A stretch of DNA of 64,000 nt, taken from contig NC_092571.1 of assembly GCF_037975245.1 (NCBI RefSeq), forward strand, positions 26,610,564 through 26,674,563. Direction: 5' to 3'. Of this stretch, positions 22,705 to 34,455 are shown one piece after another. This DNA is from Apostichopus japonicus. Its lineage: Eukaryota; Echinodermata; Holothuroidea; Aspidochirotida; Stichopodidae. Both the position numbers and the translations under genes were made by a program. The notes under the pieces were generated by a model. The model had not been told where the DNA came from and did not search any database. It saw nothing but the letters and a program-made list of their open reading frames with translations. Each line of letters starts with the position of its first letter. Position 1 is the first letter of the stretch.

Positions 22705-22952
22705 TAGCTCAATTTACGTTTGCGATTTGCCCTAAACCACTTGTCATGTGTCTCACACCATTTCACCTTGTCATGTTGCTCCCAAGATGTTACATTGCCA
22801 AAATGTTGCCAAAACTCCTCCGATATTGACACTGGCAACATTTCTTGTTTTGCACCTAACCTCAATAACATATTAATTGAGTATTGGATTGATTCAGACA
22901 TTTGCTTTAATATTTGCTTAAATAAGACAAGAAATCTGGTTGAAGCAAAATA
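22705..22952 (+). pseudogene. Probable decayed Ig exon
   Basis: After CATATTGCAG a phase-1 reading gives QFTFAICPKPLVMC, which resembles the start of the neighbouring Ig domains, but it stops at TGA near 22829. Another frame then holds GNISCFAP and IEYWIDSD, Ig-like B and C strands. A frameshift would explain both. No good donor follows. Skipping it leaves the main gene model in frame. Confidence 0.35.
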
Positions 22953-23080
22953 GTTTGACTATTAATACCCCTTCTAAATAATATTCCACATAAGTACTGA
23001 CAGCCAAAAAGCAAAGAGATATCAACCATGTTAAACATAGTATAAGAACTGTCTAGAGAAATAACTATGAAGTGCTACGG

Positions 23081-23475
23081 CAGGGTTGTCCAACCTACGG
23101 CCCGCGGGCCACAGTCCGGCCCGGCGCAGGGTTGCGTCCGGCCCGCCAGAGATGCTCTACGGTGCAAAATTTTAGTGCGCAGATTTATTGATAACAATTT
23201 GAAGCTATATAATCAATCATTGGAACCTTCTGGGTCCAAAAAAAACTGTAGGTCAGTTTGTGTGACACTCTCTCAGCGGAGGGGGGGGGGGGCGGCTGGA
23301 CTTTACTCATCTGTTTTATCAGGAAGGAAAATAAATCAGTGCGCGCAGTGCTCACATTTTGTTGCCTTGGGCTTCGGGCAAAAAAATCGAAAAATCGAGC
23401 GTAGGGTTCATGCGGCCCCTCCTTCATCTCAGTCATTCCATGTGGCCCTCCTCTGCAAAAGGTTGGACAACCCTG
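23081..23475. mobile_element. hAT-type MITE, 395 bp
   Basis: It has a perfect 16-bp terminal inverted repeat (CAGGGTTGTCCAACCT) and a perfect 8-bp target duplication, TGCTACGG at 23073-23080 and 23476-23483. Eight-bp duplications and CAGGG ends are typical of hAT elements. There is no transposase. ORFs that read into it are chance. It lies in an intron of the IgSF gene. Confidence 0.95.
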
Positions 23476-23932
23476 TGCTACGGTTTTCATGCTTTCACTG
23501 CATGATGACCTCTGACATTTATTATGTTGTTGCTGCACTCGATCTTAATGTAGCGTACGGCTACGCCCCATGCATTGACTTACGTACTAAATCGGCGAAG
23601 AAATGTGGTCTCTAAGTCTATACATATAAGTTATATGACTAGTTAAATGCGACCCATCACTGGATAACTGATGAGTTGGCCCATTAATGGCACGCTCAAT
23701 GTTCCGTATGATGACCGCGAATCTTTTGATATGAGAGCTTGAAGTTTTCGTCACTTGTAATCAAACCTCTTTACGCAGTAGTAAAAAAATCATGGTACAC
23801 TGCTACTGGGAGGCCTAAAGTGGTCTAAATTTCCCTCAATTTGCCTAAATTGTGCACCACATGTACTTTTACTACTATTTTACTACACTTTTACTACTAT
23901 TTTGAGTGATATTAGGTACTTTCACCTTTCAG

Positions 23933-23977
23933 GACCAGCTAAGCTCAACCCAAAAGTTAAATTTCTATTACCAAATT
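23933..23977 (+). CDS. Candidate 45-nt exon of the IgSF gene, or start of a decayed Ig exon
   Basis: TTTCACCTTTCAG precedes PAKLNPKVKFLLPN in phase 1, and the block ends in phase 1 before a consensus GTAAGT. Including it keeps the gene in frame. If the donor is ignored the text runs on as an Ig-like piece (CKWLLACVTTW) to a TGA near 24058, and other Ig-like text continues in another frame to about 24240. It may be a former Ig exon shortened by use of an internal donor. Confidence 0.4.
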
Positions 23978-24595
23978 GTAAGTGGTTGTTAGCTTGTGTT
24001 ACAACTTGGCCACAAAATACTTCTTTCTTCTTATCAAAGGCATCCACTGTCCCCTCTTGAAATATTATGATACTGCACTGTTTCTATACACAGAGTGTAT
24101 TGAACTAGAAGTCCGTCGTAACCAATGGCACAAAGATGTAAAGCATTACATTGTTATTTCTCTGTGCTCTATTCGTAAAACCATGGAGGATGGTAAAACT
24201 ATACGAATAGCAGATTGTTACACAGGACTAACAGTCTGACTTCACTACGATGGAAAGAATATTAAACCAGAAGACTAGCATCAAACTGAAAATGAAGAGA
24301 AAACTGGCATTTTATCCTTGCCAAAAGCAAAAGAAATATGGGACGGTTAAGATTTGCCGGTATGTGTTTTTGACGTCATCTCTACCGGTATAACTCATTT
24401 AGTACATGGACGTGTAACGTCATACTGAGTAGTTATTGGCGCAACATTGCGTCTAGTCCAGGGAAGATTCTCCCAGGCGCCCTACTTGGGGATCGATTTC
24501 AAGAAGACCATTCACACCCATTACTTTATTACATCCTGGATTCCCCACGGGTTGTCATTGATGAGTTTTTGTTTTTGTTTTATTTTTTATTGCAG

Positions 24596-24715
24596 ACGGG
24601 GTAAAGTGTCCACAAATTTCGGCTGCTCCTTTTCCTGCTGACAAAAGAGTGCAGAACAACACAGGGCTTATAATATGTTTGACGATTTCTGTAACATTAC
24701 TTTGTGTCCTTATTT
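24596..24715 (+). CDS. IgSF receptor gene, transmembrane exon
   Basis: A 120-nt exon, phase 1 at both ends, between a pyrimidine tract ending TTGCAG and GTAAGT. It encodes a short extracellular stalk with one sequon (NNT), followed by the membrane helix GLIICLTISVTLLCVLI. The hydrophobic stretch ends at the exon end. Confidence 0.85.
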
Positions 24716-26302
24716 GTAAGTTTTCGATTCTATCGCAAGTCAAGTCAAGTCACAAGTCATATATATTTTTGCCGCCAATTTGCAAGTCATATATGAAAAC
24801 AAATTATAAGGTTATGCTATAAGTATAGGCAAATGAACATATAACTGGCTAAGGTGCAACAAAGTAGTCCTAGTTTGTGAAGTAATGTGGCTCCGGTGGA
24901 TGGCTTGCATCAGTGTAGTTCACCTGCATTGATATATAACAAAAGGAATAATCATGCAAGTGGATTGGACAACAGTTGAAATTTATTTTATACAGACACT
25001 TACAAATATGCAACTATATGACATATATATATCACAAAGAAACAATGATGATTACAAAGTATTCAGAATACATTGACTGTCCACAGCCACTAACTATTAT
25101 ACGTTCTGTGGTCGGGGGAGAAGCGAACAGTTTCCTATGGAAAGGAGGGGGGTGGGATGTTGGCGTTTTGACTGAAGGAAAACTTGAGAAACTGGTAGGT
25201 GCTTAGATGCAAACTTGGTGCTATTTGTTGTGTATTTTTTTAATGTCCACGGTTGTACTATGCAATTAAGTTACATGTATGATATCATCTCTTTTTGTAA
25301 TATCCTGACGGTGGGAGGGGACCTGGGGCACGGGACTGTGCCCTTGATGTTTTAGACCTGTCCCAGCAGCAGCAGACGTGTCTACTAGCTTGTGTGAAAA
25401 TTTATTGTTGATTTTTATACAAAATTAACCTCTTTTGCGCATCACAGAAACCAGTTAATGAAACATCAATACAATTCTGCTTACGAAGTATGGTAAACTA
25501 ACAAAAGTGGCAGTTTGTTTCATAATTATGGTACAACTGCACAATATCATTTACTGGGAGCACAGGTGGTGGTGCGAAGTTACCGGAAGCGGCAGCATTA
25601 AAAATATACGTAAACACATAACAGAAGGAGGATTTAAGATAACGTTCTATGGAGTTTATCTAAGAGTTCTAGAGGGTGTTCAGGGGGAAGGCACGGACGA
25701 TGTAACTAACTAGTGTAAAATACTTCTTGCTGTTTCTTTGCGGCGAGTTTATAGCATAAAAACACATGTTGGATGGGATGAATTCGATTTCTCTGGAATG
25801 TATTGCAAAGCGCTGATAGGGTGAAGCACCCTGCTTCTTTTGCATGTTGGTAATATTCTTTCTTCTCTACTAGCTAATCATCTAATTACGCCTCCGAATG
25901 TACCATTTTGGCGTCTTAAGTTTTATAATTTACACTTCTGCTGACCAAAGGCCTTCGACAACCTTTTTCATCTCCGCGTATAATTTGCATTGGGGGGGGG
26001 GGGGGGGAAGGAACTACGCAACGGATGATTGTCACCTAGTGATTTGTGATTCCTTGCCGAAGGCCGAAGGAATCTATGCGATGGTGATGGCGTGTGTTTG
26101 TGTGTGTGTGTGGGTGTGTGTGTGTGACGCTTTGTCTCGTAAACACGGTATCTCAAACTTGTGTGGCTAGCCGTAGTAAGCAGATTATCCCTTTTGTTTT
26201 TCAAGGAGTTCAAAGTTCATTTGAGGTCAACAGTTTTTTTTAATTTGAAACTTAGTATGTGGGTAGCCCTCAGTGAGTAGATGGTCTCTATTTTTTTCAT
26301 GG

Positions 26303-28420
26303 AGGTCAGGGGTCATTTGAGAGATCACCAGAGGTCATAGGCGGAAAACATTGTAAACACGGTATCTCAAGAAGTACAAAATTCTTGAACTTTAAACTTG
26401 AACTGTGGTTTTACCTAAGATAGCAAATGATCCCTTTTGTTTTTAATGGAGGTCAAAGGTAATTTAGGGTCACTAGAGGTCAATGGCTACAAACAATGTA
26501 AACACGATATCTCAAGAAGTAAATGTTGCATGAACTTTAAACTTGGTGTGTAGATATCCCTTGATAAGCAAGTAATACCTGTTGTTTTTCATGGAGGTCA
26601 AGGTTCATTTTGGGTCACCAAAGGTCATAGGGTTTAAAACCTTGTAACCACGATATCTCCAGAGGTACAAGATGCTTGAACCTTAAACTTAGTGTGTTGA
26701 TATCCCTTAGTGAGCAGTGATATCCCTTAGTACCAGTTTCCAGCAGCCCAAATTGACTTCTACCGATTTAAATCGACAGTTACCAGTTGAATTCGACATC
26801 ATCGATTTAAATCGACATATACCAATTTAAATTGACATATACCAGTTTAAATCGATGATATGTCAAATTAAATTTGTATTTGTCATTTTAAATCGGCATA
26901 TACCAATTTAAATCTATGATATGTAAAATAAATCGGTATATTTTAATTTAAATCGACATCTACCAGTTTCAATCGATGATATGTCGAATTAAATCGGTAG
27001 AAGTCAATTTCCTTGGACTGATACCAGTTTCCAGCAACTCAAATTGACATATTCCTGTTTAAATTGACATATTATCGATTTAGCTCATTAACATATTCCA
27101 AATCCACGATTTGAGACTGATGGCCCGCCATACAGGTAATCCCTATGGTTTTCCATGGGAGTCAAAGGTCATTAGAGGTCACCAGAGGTCCATAGCTGAA
27201 AACCATGTAAACACGATATCTCAAGTAGTAAAAGTTGAATTGAACTTTACACTTAGTATGTTGGTAGCCTTTAGTGATTAGATGATCCCTATTGTTTTTC
27301 ATGGAGGTCAAAGGTCATTTGAGGTCATCAGAGGTCAAAGGCTGAAAGCGATAACTCCCATTGACAGGGTCTGACATGTTTGTTAGTTTGGAACTAGTTG
27401 TAAATGGGGTAGGGGATCGTTTTCAAACATAACAGTGGTGTGATCCAAGGTCAACAAAGGTCAAATAGGGGTAAAAAACTAGTAATTTTGCGATAACTTG
27501 AAACAAAATGTCCGTCAAGGTTGGGATTTACGCTATTGTAATCCATTAGTCGACCCGCATCTTTTATGACCTTTGAACTTAGAATGACCTCTGGTGACCT
27601 GTATTAGTTTCTTTGAATTTTTGTGGCCATATTCAGATCTCAAATGATCTTCCGATCAAAATTGTCCATCGGGTGCAAAGTTATCAGAGGTTAAGAGTTT
27701 GTTGTAAACTATGCTCATTTTAGGAGATACAGGGCAAAGAAAAAAAAGATTGTCAATATTTTAATATGTGATACAGCTCTGTGTGCTCTATAGACGAAAC
27801 TAACTCCCGCTTCGATCAGACACCTGGTACTTAAGTTATGAGGTGCCAAAGGTTGTATTTTAAACCTTTTTGATAATAACATTGTGTGAGTACATTGAAG
27901 TGCATAACAATTTCAGGATGGAGTGCACATCATTGAGGGGAACATTTTCATTAAAATCGTCATGCCATCCAAGGTCGCTTATGGGCAATAAACTTCCCAC
28001 TTATGCTAATTTTTGCAACAACTTCCAGTGACGAAGTCTGACATGGCTGATATGTTGGGACAAGTTGTGAATGAAGTAGATGCACGTTTTTCTAAATAAC
28101 CGTTATGTAATTATGGCTCAAAATGTGTTTTGGGGGGCAATAACTTATGAAACTCCCACTGATGGGGTACGACATGGGTAATGGTAAGCGATCGTTTCCA
28201 AACATAACGGTCATGTGATTCAAGGTCAATTATGGGTCAAAAACTCAATCTCCAAACTGATCAAATTGTCCATGGTTGACCCCAGTGCGACCTTCATGCA
28301 CAAAGTTATCAGAGGTCAAGGTTTTGTTTGGTTTTGAGAGGTGGACCTCTGTTGACCTCACATGACCTTGGAAGAGCACCTCCAGTGACCGTTATAATAT
28401 TTTTTTAAGTTGAATTGTTG
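26303..28420 (+). repeat. Degenerate AGGTCA-rich tandem repeats
   Basis: Loose repeats of about 140-150 bp contain GGAGGTCAAAGGTCATTT, ACACGATATCTCAAGAAGTA and related phrases. AGGTCA-like half-sites occur dozens of times, some as direct repeats with one base between (26303-26315, 27305-27317). The block follows a TG-rich segment (26092-26128). A reverse-strand fragment of the same family lies at about 42940-43110. It lies inside the 4.3-kb intron after the transmembrane exon and looks like a dispersed repeat family rather than a gene. Confidence 0.7.
26750..27010. repeat. Foldback element of AAATCGA-rich palindromes
   Basis: The outer arms are 26750-26772 (AAATTGACTTCTACCGATTT) and the reverse complement at 26988-27010. 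Between them TTTAAATCGACATATACC and its inverse alternate. CAGTTTCCAGCA occurs just left (26735) and again right (27024). This is a small foldback or MITE-like insertion in the AGGTCA repeats. Confidence 0.65.
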
Positions 28421-29032
28421 AATTTATGTGGCCATATTTTAATTGCCCATGGGTTGACTCCTGTGCAACCAAAGTTATTAAGTACAGTTAGGATGATTCT
28501 TCAAGTTCTTATAAACAAATCTAACAAAAGTCAACAGATTCTCAAAAGGACGAATCATTAATTTGTGATATTTATAGCAATAATATTGTGTGTGTACATT
28601 AAACCCGGAAATAACCATTTTTAGGATAGTGCTTAGTCCTTATAAGCAAGGAACCATAGTGCCCTTGGGCTCTTGTGTTTTCCACGGCGGTCAAAGGTCG
28701 TTGAATGTCAATTGTCGGTTACAGTCATAATAAGTCTTATTATGCAGAAGTGAAGTTTGTTTGTCCTTCGACCCTCTTTACATAGGTATGCATTACTCAA
28801 TTCTGCAAAACTTGCCATATCTGCTCAGCAATTCAGCTCGTTAGAAAATCTTGTATCTAAAGTTTCTTCCCATATTGGCAAGGAATCACTAAGTCACGTG
28901 ACTTTCTGGTTGTTTTTGTTGCTGCAGTTCTAAAATTCGTTGCTAATTAAGTGAATGATTACGATATTGGTCGTGTTGTCAAGCTTTATGCAACGAATCA
29001 ACCCTCAGCAATTTTTCTTTCTTTCATTATAG

Positions 29033-29082
29033 CGTTCAAAGGCATCCGGAAATGTTTTGCAAAGCCGAACAGTCATAGACAT
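29033..29082 (+). CDS. IgSF receptor gene, juxtamembrane exon
   Basis: A 50-nt exon entered in phase 1 and left in phase 0, between CTTTCATTATAG and GTAAGT. It encodes FKGIRKCFAKPNSHRH, a basic segment as expected just inside the membrane (positive-inside rule), with one Cys that could be acylated. Confidence 0.7.
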
Positions 29083-29577
29083 GTAAGTTTATATGTCCTT
29101 GCGTCTTTCAATGGACACATTGTCCATATAGATTGCTACGACTTCATTTCATTGTTCTACACATAGTGCTGAAAATTTCAACAGAAGTCTATGTTAATTG
29201 GCCATGTATTAGCGTTTAGTGCATTTATAACACAAATAAAAGTAGGCATCCCTCCTCCAACCCCCTCTTCCTCATGAGATGAACAATTGACATATCTTCA
29301 TTCAGTTTAACGCAAATGTGTGTTTTTCATTGTTCAATCAATAAAATGTCAACATTTTGTAAGAATATTTGCCACTTTGACTAGAAGAATACTTCCAAAT
29401 TGAGTTTGAGGTAAAAACTCTGTTACTGTAGATATAAACAATTATCATTGAGCATAAGTAAAGTAATGGAATAGAGAAGGGTGGTAGAAAGGTGAATGTT
29501 ATTGAACTTACATCGTACGACAAAACTCTTTGTAATGATCTCTTAATAAATGCAAGTCATTTTGTGTTTCCTTTCAG

Positions 29578-29616
29578 ATGCAAGTGGTACAAGCTAATGA
29601 ATTAAATTACGCATGA
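29578..29616 (+). CDS. IgSF receptor gene, last coding exon
   Basis: TTCCTTTCAG precedes MQVVQANELNYA and a TGA (29614-29616). The exon starts in phase 0, matching the exit of the previous exon. The tail ends at LNYA, which resembles the first half of an ITIM-like LxYxx(L/V) signal but stops one residue after the Tyr. An AATAAA lies at 29829-29834. Confidence 0.65.
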   Translation: MQVVQANELNYA

Positions 29617-31725
29617 AACGACAGATACGTTTTACATTGCTACGACCTAAATTAAATTATAATCATTAACAATTATAGCTACCAGCTTGTCAGTTGGTTT
29701 AATCCTTTTCTAGTTGTTTTATTTGTTTAATTAATTATTCATTGAATTTGTAACGGGGCACTGCTCTTAAACGCATTAATGTCCTCTGTTCTATTAATAT
29801 ACACCAATTGATCATTTATAATAATGAAAATAAATCTTCATTGTAAGATCTTTAATAACGTAATAAGCTTTCTAATTGTACTAGAATTGATATACACTGT
29901 AGTGTCATTCCTCAAATGTTTATCGATGCGAACTCATATTCAGAGATCACTATCACTTTTGCACTCTTAAAAATGTCTGTTAAAATATGATCAGATCCCT
30001 GTCAAATTTGAACAGTTTGCTTGATCAGACGGGCACCGAACAGACTCTGTTTACATTGATCAGAATATTTTATTAAAAAACACGCCAGGAATCTGATCAA
30101 ATAATAAAAATAACCAGATTTTCAGACCAGATGGGATCTCATCAGATTCTATTTAAATTGAGAAGTATATGATCAAATACTGAATGCAATAAATTGATAA
30201 TAATGTCACACCGGTATGTGGACAAGAAATCAGGACAGAAACAAAAACTTGATTTAAACAGAGTATGTTAGAGCTTCATCTGGCTAGACATCTACTACTG
30301 TATAAAAATGGGTGTGACAGGGGAAGGGGCAAGCTTCATTGAGCCTTGCTAATCATGGCTCCTGCAGGTTGAATCACACTGAATACAATTTGTGAAATTA
30401 CATCTTATCAACTATTTGACAATGGATTACAGAGGATGGGACAGCAAGTTACTTTCCACATATATACCTTTGTCCTTAAACAGAGGTTATAATTAAGCTA
30501 CTAAGAAATGGCCGAACTATGACATGGAAATAACATCATACTGAAGGTTACTTTATTGGTAGAGATCTGGTGCATAGACAGGTGTAAGGTTGTCAGTGAT
30601 CTACTTGGACTTAGATGTTGGAAATTTATATGATTATGTTGACAGCTTGTAAACAGAAACTGTAAGTAATCTTTCTGAGAAGTGTGATATAGGAGAAAGT
30701 CCTGTCTGTAATACTAGTAAAGAGATTGTGTTGAATGTCCGCTAATATGCAACATTGTTTGAAGGTAAAAAGTAATTTTTGTTCTCGCTCATGTTTAGAT
30801 GAGCACTGAAAATCAACACCTTTTTCTTCGTGCCTTTAGCGATCCCCGTGATAATGAAGACTAAGTGGGTTTTTTTTATGCTGATATGTCAATTATAAAC
30901 TAAATTTTTTTTCGGTGCCAACCGTCGAGCACCACATTGTCTATTGAGTATTTTTGTCTCGAAAGTGAGACATGTTTCTTTTGCAGATCCTCACCAGTTT
31001 TCGTCAATTGTTCACCTTACCACAATCATGATTAATGCTATCAGATGGGATACAATTGTGTTAAGCCTATTCTGTAAAGATTTAGGTCATGCAAGTATGA
31101 TGTTTCTAGAGACATTGTTATTCTAGGAATGACCAAAATGTAACGGCGGTGCCATGGAGAGATTTGGCTGAGCGTTCTTTAATATGGTTAGAATGTTATC
31201 GTCTGTGATAATGAATTTGTCTAACTTGACAATTGTCATTTAATCTTATGTTTTTCCTTGTTGTTTGCATGAGTATATTTAACTTTTATATATTGAGTAG
31301 TGAGTTTGTGACTCTGCATGTGCACTGGGTCTATTTTGATAAATACTTATTTTTTTCTTTGTTGTTTGCATGGGTGTATATAACTTTTCTGTTTTTAAAT
31401 GGAATTGATAACTGGATTATCGATTTTGTCACTCCTCTCGGATTTTTGCTGTTCGTTTGCTTTAACGTTATGCTTAACCTAGTAGTTTGACAATCGTTAG
31501 GATGTGTCTGTGTTTGTCTAGACAGCGCATAGAGAGAATTTCCTATATTATATAGTTTTCTGTGTATGTAATTTTTGGCAGTTTCAGCAGAGTTTCAGTC
31601 GAGTTTGAACTGGCTTGAAATCAGAGTTACAGTTCATCTGCAGAATTACTTTTTCTGGGCCTCTATAGAATTTGGGATGAAGTCCGGAGAGTTTGTTTTA
31701 ACAGTTTAAACCTCTAACCGTAGTA
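29617..31725. other. Stretch without a recognised gene
   Basis: It begins with the probable 3' UTR of the IgSF gene (AATAAA at 29829). Around 29990-30170 GATCAGA-like words are frequent, perhaps an old repeat. Near 31233-31490 two similar TTTCCTTGTTGTTTGCATG phrases sit about 110 bp apart, giving a hydrophobic but otherwise unremarkable ORF. No domain was recognised. Confidence 0.5.
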
Positions 31726-31733
31726 AGCATCGT

Positions 31734-34220
31734 CAGGGGCGTAGCGAAGGGGTTTTTGTTGGGGGGGTGTGGAGAATTTGATTTGCCGACGGATCTGGAA
31801 GTGGTGACTGAAATGGGGGAGGGGTCTAAGGGGAGGGGATGTCCCCCTCCCCTTTGGCAATTTTTTAGTTTTGAAACGTCCTTAGATGCAATCTGGTGCA
31901 TATTTTAAGTCAAATTTGATTTGCCGACGGATCTGGAAGTGGTGACTGAAATGGGGGAGGGGTCTAAGGGGAGGGGGTGTCCCCCTCCCCTTTGGCAAAT
32001 TTGTAGTTTTGAAACGTCCTTAGATGCAATCTGGTGTATATTTTAAGTCAAATTTGATTTGCCGACGGATCTGGAAGTGGTGACTGAAATGGTGGTGTCC
32101 CGCTCCCCTTTGGCAATTTTTTAGTTTTGAAACGTCCTTAGATGCAATCTGGTGTATATTTTAAGTTAAATTTGATTTGCCGACGGATCTGGAAGTGGTG
32201 ACTGAAATGGGGGAGGGGTCTAAGGGGAGGGGGTGTCCCCCTCCCCTTTGGAAAATTTTTAGTTTTGAAACGTCCTTAGATGCAATCTGGTGCATATTTT
32301 AAGTCAAATTTGATTTGCCGACGGATCTGGAAGTGGTGACTGAAATGGGGGAGGGGTCTAAGGGGAGGGGGTGTCCCCCTCCCCTTTGGCAAATTTTTAG
32401 TTTTGAAACGTCCTTAGATGCAATCTGGTGTATATTTTAAGTCAAATTTGATTGGTGACTGAAATGGTGGTGTCCCGCTCCCCTTTGGCAATTTTTTAGT
32501 TTTGAAACGTCCTTAGATGCAATCTGGTGTATATTTAAAGTTAAATTTGATTTGCCGACGGATCTGGAAGTGGTGACTGAAATGGGAGAGGGGTCTAAGG
32601 GGAGGGGGTGTCCCCCTCCCCTTTGGCAATTTTTTAGTTTTGAAACGTCCTTAGATGCAATCTGGTGTATATTTTAAGTCAAATTTGATTTGCCGACGGA
32701 TCTGGAAGTGGTGACTGAAATGGTGGTGTCCCCCTCCCCTTTGTAAATTTTTTAGTTTTGAAACGTCCTTAGATGCAATCTGGTGTATATTTTAAGTCAA
32801 ATTTGATTTGCCGACGGATCTGGAAGTGGTGACTGAAATGGTGGTGTCCCCCTCCCCTTTGTAAAATTTTTAGTTTTGAAACGTCCTTAGATGCAATCTG
32901 GTGTATATTTTAAGTCAAATTTGATTTGCCGACGGATCTAGAAGTGGTGACTGAAATGGGGGAGGGGTCTAAGGGGAGGGGGTGTCCCCCTCCCCTTTGG
33001 AAAATTTTTAGTTTTGAAACGTCCTTAGATGCAATCTGGTGCATATTTTAAGTCAAATTTGATTTGCCGACGGATCTGGAAGTGGTGACTGAAATGGGGG
33101 AGGGGTCTAAGGGGAGGGGGTGTCCCCCTCCTCTTTGGCAAATTTTTAGTTTTGAAACGTCCTTAGATGCAATCTGGTGTATATTTTAAGTCAAATTTGA
33201 TTGGTGACTGAAATGGTGGTGTCCCCCTCCCCTTTGGCAATTTTTTAGTTTTGAAACGTCCTTAGATGCAATCTGGTGTATATTTTAAGTTAAATTTGAT
33301 TTGCCGACGGATCTGGAAGTGGTGACTGAAATGGGAGAGGGGTCTAAGGGGAGGGGGTGTCCCCCTCCCCTTTGGCAATTTTTTAGTTTTGAAACGTCCT
33401 TAGATGCAATCTGGTGTATATTTTAAGTCAAATTTGATTTGCCGACGGATCTGGAAGTGGTGACTGAAATGGTGGTGTCCCCCTCCCCTTTGGCAATTTT
33501 TTAGTTTTGAAACGTCCTTAGATGCAATCTGGTGTATATTTTAAGTTAAATTTGATTTGCCGACGGATCTGGAAGTGGTGACTGAAATGGGAGAGGGGTC
33601 TAAGGGGAGGGGGTGTCCCCCTCCCCTTTGGCAATTTTTTAGTTTTGAAACGTCCTTAGATGCAATCTGGTGTATATTTTAAGTCAAATTTGATTTGCCG
33701 ACGGATCTGGAAGTGGTGACTGAAATGGTGGTGTCCCCCTCCCCTTTGTAAAATTTTTAGTTTTGAAACGTCCTTAGATGCAATCTGGTGTATATTTTAA
33801 GTCAAATTTGATTTGCCGACGGATCTAGAAGTGGTGACTGAAATGGGGGAGGGGTCAAATTTTTAGTTTTGAAACGTCCTTAGATGCAATCTGATGTATA
33901 TTTTAAGTCAAATTTGATTTGCCGACGGATCTGGAAGTGGTGACTGAAAGGGGGGAGGGGTCTAAGGGTAGGGGGTCTACCCCTCCCCTTTGGAAAAATT
34001 AGTTTGAACGTCCTTAGATGCAATCTGGTGCATATTTTAAGTCAAATTTGGCACGGAAGAAGCTCCCGTTCTCATTTTTCTATTCAGCTTTCCTTCTTTC
34101 TTCCCCTTCCGCTCTCTTCACCTTTTCTCCTTTTGCCGACAGACCCAAAATTTGCCGACAGCGACCAAATTATTGGGGGGGTGTGACACCCCCCCACACC
34201 CCCCGCTCGCTACGCCCCTG
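31734..34220. mobile_element. hAT-type non-autonomous element filled by a minisatellite
   Basis: It has 14-bp terminal inverted repeats (CAGGGGCGTAGCGA) and a perfect 8-bp target duplication, AGCATCGT at 31726-31733 and 34221-34228. Apart from about 40 bp at the left and 180 bp at the right, the 2487-bp element is a tandem array. No transposase is present. Confidence 0.93.
31775..34050 (+). repeat. Minisatellite of about 18 units, 118-138 bp
   Basis: The unit contains TTTGCCGACGGATCTGG, GTGGTGACTGAAATGG and GAAACGTCCTTAGATGCAAT. Long units of about 138 bp also hold GGGGAGGGGG TGT CCCCCTCCCC, a near-perfect hairpin; short units of about 118 bp lack the G-rich half. Units starting near 32445 and 33198 also lack the GCCGACGGATCT block. 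The run of types around 32310-32640 recurs around 33060-33390, so blocks of several units were copied together. Confidence 0.93.
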
Positions 34221-34228
34221 AGCATCGT

Positions 34229-34455
34229 GTTTAGAGGTTATCAATATACATCTTTAACATGAAATTTTTCGTCTTGTGTCTTCATTCTGTGTTCCGCGTT
34301 TAAATTGTGAATCCAACAATATGTAGTTTTTCTCGTAATTCAATATGCTAAAGTCTCTTATATTGAATCCAGTTGAGTAACATATTAAGTTTTGGTTCAA
34401 TGTTTTCTAGAACTGTCTGAAATTTGAATCAATAGTTAATTACCATGATATCATA
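34229..34455. other. AT-rich stretch between the hAT element and a LINE
   Basis: No feature seen. It may hold the worn 5' part of the LINE that follows. Confidence 0.4.

Noticed and set aside
23067-23615. 182-codon plus-strand ORF and an overlapping 117-codon minus-strand ORF
   Set aside because: Both run through the hAT MITE and its target duplication; composition comes from the element.
24976-25030. Exon after TTTATACAG giving a very short tail (YTYKYATI then stop) after the transmembrane exon
   Set aside because: It is possible in phase, but the alternative at 29033 and 29578 gives a basic juxtamembrane exon plus a terminal exon with good splice sites; kept only as an alternative 3' end.
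31233-31490. Hydrophobic 85-codon ORF
   Set aside because: It is a product of a T-rich repeated phrase; no signal of a real exon.
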